From the NCBI RefSeq assembly GCF_003028855.1, contig NZ_CP028324.1, positions 3,906,001 to 3,970,000 of the forward strand: a stretch of DNA of 64,000 nucleotides, in the 5' to 3' direction. This document shows positions 61,158 to 64,000 of this stretch, piece after piece; position 1 is the first letter of the stretch; every line of letters begins with the position of its first letter. This DNA comes from Pseudoduganella armeniaca (GTDB lineage: Bacteria > Pseudomonadota > Gammaproteobacteria > Burkholderiales > Burkholderiaceae_D). The notes under the pieces were generated by a model, which ran no database searches, was not told the origin of the DNA, and saw only the letters and a list, made by a program, of their open reading frames with translations. The position numbers and the translations under genes were made by a program.

Positions 61158-62252
61158 TCAGGGCGCCGCGCCCCCGGCCCGTGGCTGGACGGTGCCCGTC
61201 GCCATTAGGAGGCGGACCAGGTCGGTCTGCCTCTCCGTACCGGTTTTTTGGAAAATCGACCTGATCTGGCTCTTCGCCGTGTTGACCGACATGCCTGCAT
61301 CGGTCGCCACCTGCGAGAGTGTGGCATTGCGATTACCGACCAATACCGCCAGGCGCGCCTCGGCCGGTGTCAGGTCGAACAGTTCCTGCAGCAATGGCGC
61401 CGACAAATCCATGCGGCGCGCGGGATTGGTCAGCACCAATAACGCGGCTGCCTGCGTGAATATATCGTTGGCCCGTCCGCTTATCGGCAAGACATGCAGG
61501 ACCCGTGCCGCGCCGTCTTCGCAGTGAATCGCAATGGAGCAACCTGAAAAGTTCTTGCGCCGCATTTGCTCGATCGTCCAGGACAACTGCCGCTGCGCAT
61601 GTTTATCGGATAAATACAGGGCGCCACGAATATCGAGGAACGTTTTTCCCAGCTCATCCTCGAGACGCTTATTATTCGTGATTAATTTTCCCGTCGCATT
61701 AATAACGCCGGCAGCGGCGCCGATCGCTTGCAGCGCCTCGACGTGCCCTCTCATCAATTGCAAACGAAACTGCCCCGCCAGCAAAAGCGCACGCGCAAGG
61801 TGGGGGCGCCAGGCATCGAGCATCGGTACCGCGGCCATTGCCGCGTGGTGGTCAGGAAATCCTTCCACCGACAGCATCAGCCCGTCGCAGTCCAGGCCGG
61901 ATACATAGGTCCCCGCCGCGGCAAAACAGCCGCGCGGATGCAGAAACTCCCGGCATATCGGCAGATGCATCAGCTCCTGGGCGGACATCACGTCCAGTTC
62001 GGTCACGAAGCCCGGGTGTGCAAGGGCGCGGACTCTTGCGGGCCGCTCGTTGTCGGCCATCCAGCCGCCGGCGACACACTCTTCCATGATGTCGGCCATT
62101 TCCCCGCCGCCCACCCAGCGGGTGGCATCGGCCGCCAGGGTAAAAAGCAGGGCGCCCTTGGTGCCGAAATGGTCGCCCAGGGTGCGGAGCAAACCCGGCC
62201 ATTTCTCTGCAATGACGGCTGCCTCATATATTTCACCGATCAGGCTGTCCAT
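61158..62252 (-). CDS. LuxR-type transcriptional regulator
   Basis: 364 residues. The C-terminal about 65 are a LuxR-type helix-turn-helix (LTPAEARLAVLVGNRNATLS, TDAGMSVNTAKSQIRSIFQK, TGTERQTDLVRLLMA). The N-terminal about 290 form a sensor of unknown ligand. ATG 62252 with GGGGA is preferred over a GTG at 62291. It is divergent from the tyrosinase gene over 231 bp and probably controls it. Confidence 0.8.
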   Translation of the reverse strand: MDSLIGEIYEAAVIAEKWPGLLRTLGDHFGTKGALLFTLAADATRWVGGGEMADIMEECVAGGWMADNERPARVRALAHPGFVTELDVMSAQELMHLPICREFLHPRGCFAAAGTYVSGLDCDGLMLSVEGFPDHHAAMAAVPMLDAWRPHLARALLLAGQFRLQLMRGHVEALQAIGAAAGVINATGKLITNNKRLEDELGKTFLDIRGALYLSDKHAQRQLSWTIEQMRRKNFSGCSIAIHCEDGAARVLHVLPISGRANDIFTQAAALLVLTNPARRMDLSAPLLQELFDLTPAEARLAVLVGNRNATLSQVATDAGMSVNTAKSQIRSIFQKTGTERQTDLVRLLMATGTVQPRAGGAAP

Positions 62253-62483
62253 AATCGTCCCCGCCGCACAACGAATGACACAGTATTCCACGATTTCACC
62301 CGTTCGGGTGTTGTTCGGATTATCTGCGGCGCGTCAGATGTCCCTTATCGGCCGCACGGTTCGTAACGTCGATTCCCGGCTCTGCGGCGGCCCCTTTCAA
62401 CGCTCCAGGTGTGATGGGCGAATCAATTGCGCGGAATCACCGCCGGGATGGCTGGCGGACCGCGATCACAGGAGGATGTAATC

Positions 62484-63935
62484 ATGAGCTTGGCAAGACA
62501 GGACGTCGCGACCTTGGGTAAAGGCTGGAATAAGGCGCTCGAGCATTATGCACTGGCAATGCGCGCTCTCGATGCCTTACCCATTACCGATTCGCGCAGC
62601 TGGAAATTCCTGGCGGCGATCCACGGCTTCGACCGCGACCAGTGGGTCGCGACTGGCCTGCTGAGGCCGGATGAGCCAATCTCCCCCGAACTTGCCAGCG
62701 ACAAGTACGGCAACCAGTGCATGCACGGCAGTTGGTATTTTCTGCCCTGGCACCGGGGCTACCTTTACGCCTTCGAGGCCATCGTCGCCGCACAGGTCAA
62801 GCAGCTCACCGGCGAGGACTGGGCCCTGCCGTACTGGAACTACCTCGACGAGGGCAACCCGGAAGCGACATCGATACCGGAAGCCTTCCTCGCCCCGACG
62901 ATGCCCGACGGTTCCGCCAACCCATTGCGCCGTTATCCCCGCCGGAGCGCCTTCTCGGTGCTGCAGCCCCGGCCCGACCGGCTCAGCACCGCCTCGATGA
63001 CGGAGAACGATTTCATCATCGGCAATGGGGCGATCGGTTTCGGCGGCGGCGTCAGCGGCGACTTCATCCAGTTCGACAACCGCATGGGGCAACTCGAAGC
63101 GAACCCGCACAATACGGTCCACGCCCAGGTCGGCGGGTACATGGGCGACCCGGTCACGGCGGGCCTCGATCCCCTGTTCTGGCTGCACCACTGCAATGTG
63201 GACAGGCTGTGGGAAGCCTGGATGAACACGCCGGGCAAGAAGATGGTGCGTGACCCACGCTGGGACAACGGCCCCGCGGACCGCACATTCATGCTGCCGA
63301 CCCCGGCCGGCGACCGCATGACATTCACCAGCAAGGACACCCTGCGGGGCGGGCGGCTGCACCGCTCGTACGACGATCTTGCGGCCGGCACGGGCGTCAC
63401 CCCGCTCCCGGGCGCGCTGATGAAGGTCGACATGGGACCTTCGGCCCAGCAGCGCGTCGAGCCGGTCGGCGCCAGCGCCCAGCCTGTGACGATCGCCGCT
63501 GCGGCCACGACCGTCCAGGTCGACCTCGACCAGCAGGCCATGACGAAAAGCTTCGCTTCCATGGGGGCCACGGTGCCCGGCAGTGCCGTGGCCCGCCTCT
63601 ACCTGTCGATCGAGTCCGTGCGCGGCAGTGCGCCCTGCCCGGTGGTCGAGGTGTACGTCAACGTGCCCGATGGCGGGACGCCGCAGCACGCCGAACGGCT
63701 GGCGGGCAGCCTCGTCCTGTTCGGGCTGAACGTGGCCTCGCAGCCGGCGCATGGCGGCAATGGCCTCAGCTATGTACTCGACATTACCGACCTGGCGCAA
63801 CGTCTGACCGATGCCGGCGAGTTCGATCCGCAGCGCCTGCGTGTCACGCTGGTGCCGGAAGAGCAGGTCTCCGCCGCCACGCCGCTCACCATCGACCGGA
63901 TCGCCGTTCTGCAGCGCAGCGGCACGGTGAGCTGA
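62484..63935 (+). CDS. tyrosinase / polyphenol oxidase
   Basis: 483 residues. CuA ligands: His47 (IHGFD), His81 (CMHGSW), His90 (LPWHRGY). CuB ligands: His208 and His212 (NPHNTVH) and His of LHHCNVDRLW at about 234-235. It should oxidise phenols to quinones, giving melanin. After the catalytic core comes a C-terminal polyphenol-oxidase-like domain (about 330-483, TVQVDLDQQAMTKSFASMG, VVEVYVNVPDGG) that may cover the site. No signal peptide is seen; AGGAGG precedes ATG 62484. The next gene starts 5 bp after its stop. Confidence 0.9.
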   Translation: MSLARQDVATLGKGWNKALEHYALAMRALDALPITDSRSWKFLAAIHGFDRDQWVATGLLRPDEPISPELASDKYGNQCMHGSWYFLPWHRGYLYAFEAIVAAQVKQLTGEDWALPYWNYLDEGNPEATSIPEAFLAPTMPDGSANPLRRYPRRSAFSVLQPRPDRLSTASMTENDFIIGNGAIGFGGGVSGDFIQFDNRMGQLEANPHNTVHAQVGGYMGDPVTAGLDPLFWLHHCNVDRLWEAWMNTPGKKMVRDPRWDNGPADRTFMLPTPAGDRMTFTSKDTLRGGRLHRSYDDLAAGTGVTPLPGALMKVDMGPSAQQRVEPVGASAQPVTIAAAATTVQVDLDQQAMTKSFASMGATVPGSAVARLYLSIESVRGSAPCPVVEVYVNVPDGGTPQHAERLAGSLVLFGLNVASQPAHGGNGLSYVLDITDLAQRLTDAGEFDPQRLRVTLVPEEQVSAATPLTIDRIAVLQRSGTVS

Positions 63936-63940
63936 CCGCC

Positions 63941-64000
63941 ATGGCGCTCTCGAACGTCCTGCGGCGGTTGCGGCGTGGCCCTTGGCCGCTGCTGTTCGCG
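63941..64000 (+). CDS. start of next gene, cut by window end
   Basis: ATG 63941 lies 5 bp after the tyrosinase stop and opens a frame reading MALSNVLRRLRRGPWPLLFA, a basic N-terminus followed by hydrophobic residues like a signal or anchor. Only 20 codons are present. Position suggests an operon partner of tyrosinase, but identity is unknown. Confidence 0.45.
   Translation, partial: MALSNVLRRLRRGPWPLLFA

Noticed and set aside
1..64000. Prophage or integrative element
   Set aside because: No integrase, transposase, tRNA target, terminase or capsid gene; VgrG and PAAR belong to a T6SS cargo locus.

Overview
The window is about 64 kb of very GC-rich DNA with strong third-position GC bias. It looks like a chromosomal segment of a betaproteobacterium of the Oxalobacteraceae (Massilia/Pseudoduganella/Duganella type). 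This is inferred from gene content: a PEP-CTERM protein, secreted polysaccharide-degrading enzymes, an OsmC-YcaO fusion, tyrosinase, a VgrG/PAAR type VI secretion locus and dispersed GTGTCCC-type repeats. No rRNA, tRNA, CRISPR array, transposase or integrase was seen.

Layout. (1) 1-6.6 kb: two hypothetical proteins, an MBL-fold hydrolase, an SDR oxidoreductase, a secreted GH13 alpha-amylase, a small membrane protein and a TetR regulator. (2) 6.6-14.2 kb: a pectin operon (PEP-CTERM protein plus a pectate lyase/pectin methylesterase chimera), divergent from a pullulanase lipoprotein. The amylase and pullulanase upstream regions share an ACTACA/TGTAGT inverted repeat. (3) 14.3-23.6 kb: a seven-gene siderophore operon behind a Fur box. 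It holds a TonB receptor, an SbnH-like decarboxylase, SbnA, an octopine-dehydrogenase-family protein, one IucA/IucC synthetase, an MFS exporter and an SbnI-like serine kinase. It resembles the diaminopropionate part of staphyloferrin B synthesis, with an opine dehydrogenase where SbnB would be. (4) 23.7-25.9 kb: a secreted GH5 mannanase-like enzyme and a MipA/OmpV protein. (5) 25.9-37.4 kb: a T6SS cargo locus reading right to left: vgrG, an EagR-type chaperone, two PAAR effectors with almost identical N-terminal halves but different toxin tails, and about ten immunity or orphan genes, including three tandem paralogues of 198 residues.

(6) 37.8-43.1 kb: HAD-UbiA, GtrA, DprE1-like, DprE2-like and a polytopic membrane protein. 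This is the gene set expected for polyprenyl-phosphate D-arabinofuranose in a Gram-negative. (7) 43.1-51.4 kb: a benzoate transporter remnant, DUF485/ActP acetate permease, Sui1/YciH, OsmC-YcaO, and a LysR/NmrA/DUF1857 group. (8) 51.9-54.7 kb: a large SF1 helicase with a C-terminal nuclease-like domain, possibly defensive. (9) 55.1-61.1 kb: an operon of four different solute-binding-like proteins around a cyclic-nucleotide-binding-domain SLC13 carrier. (10) 61.2-64 kb: a LuxR-type regulator divergent from a tyrosinase gene.

Nine frame breaks in eight genes are each explained by loss of a single base, mostly in short G/C runs, and repairing them restores full-length families. They are most simply read as sequencing deletions rather than true pseudogenes. 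Coordinates of those genes are given across the break.
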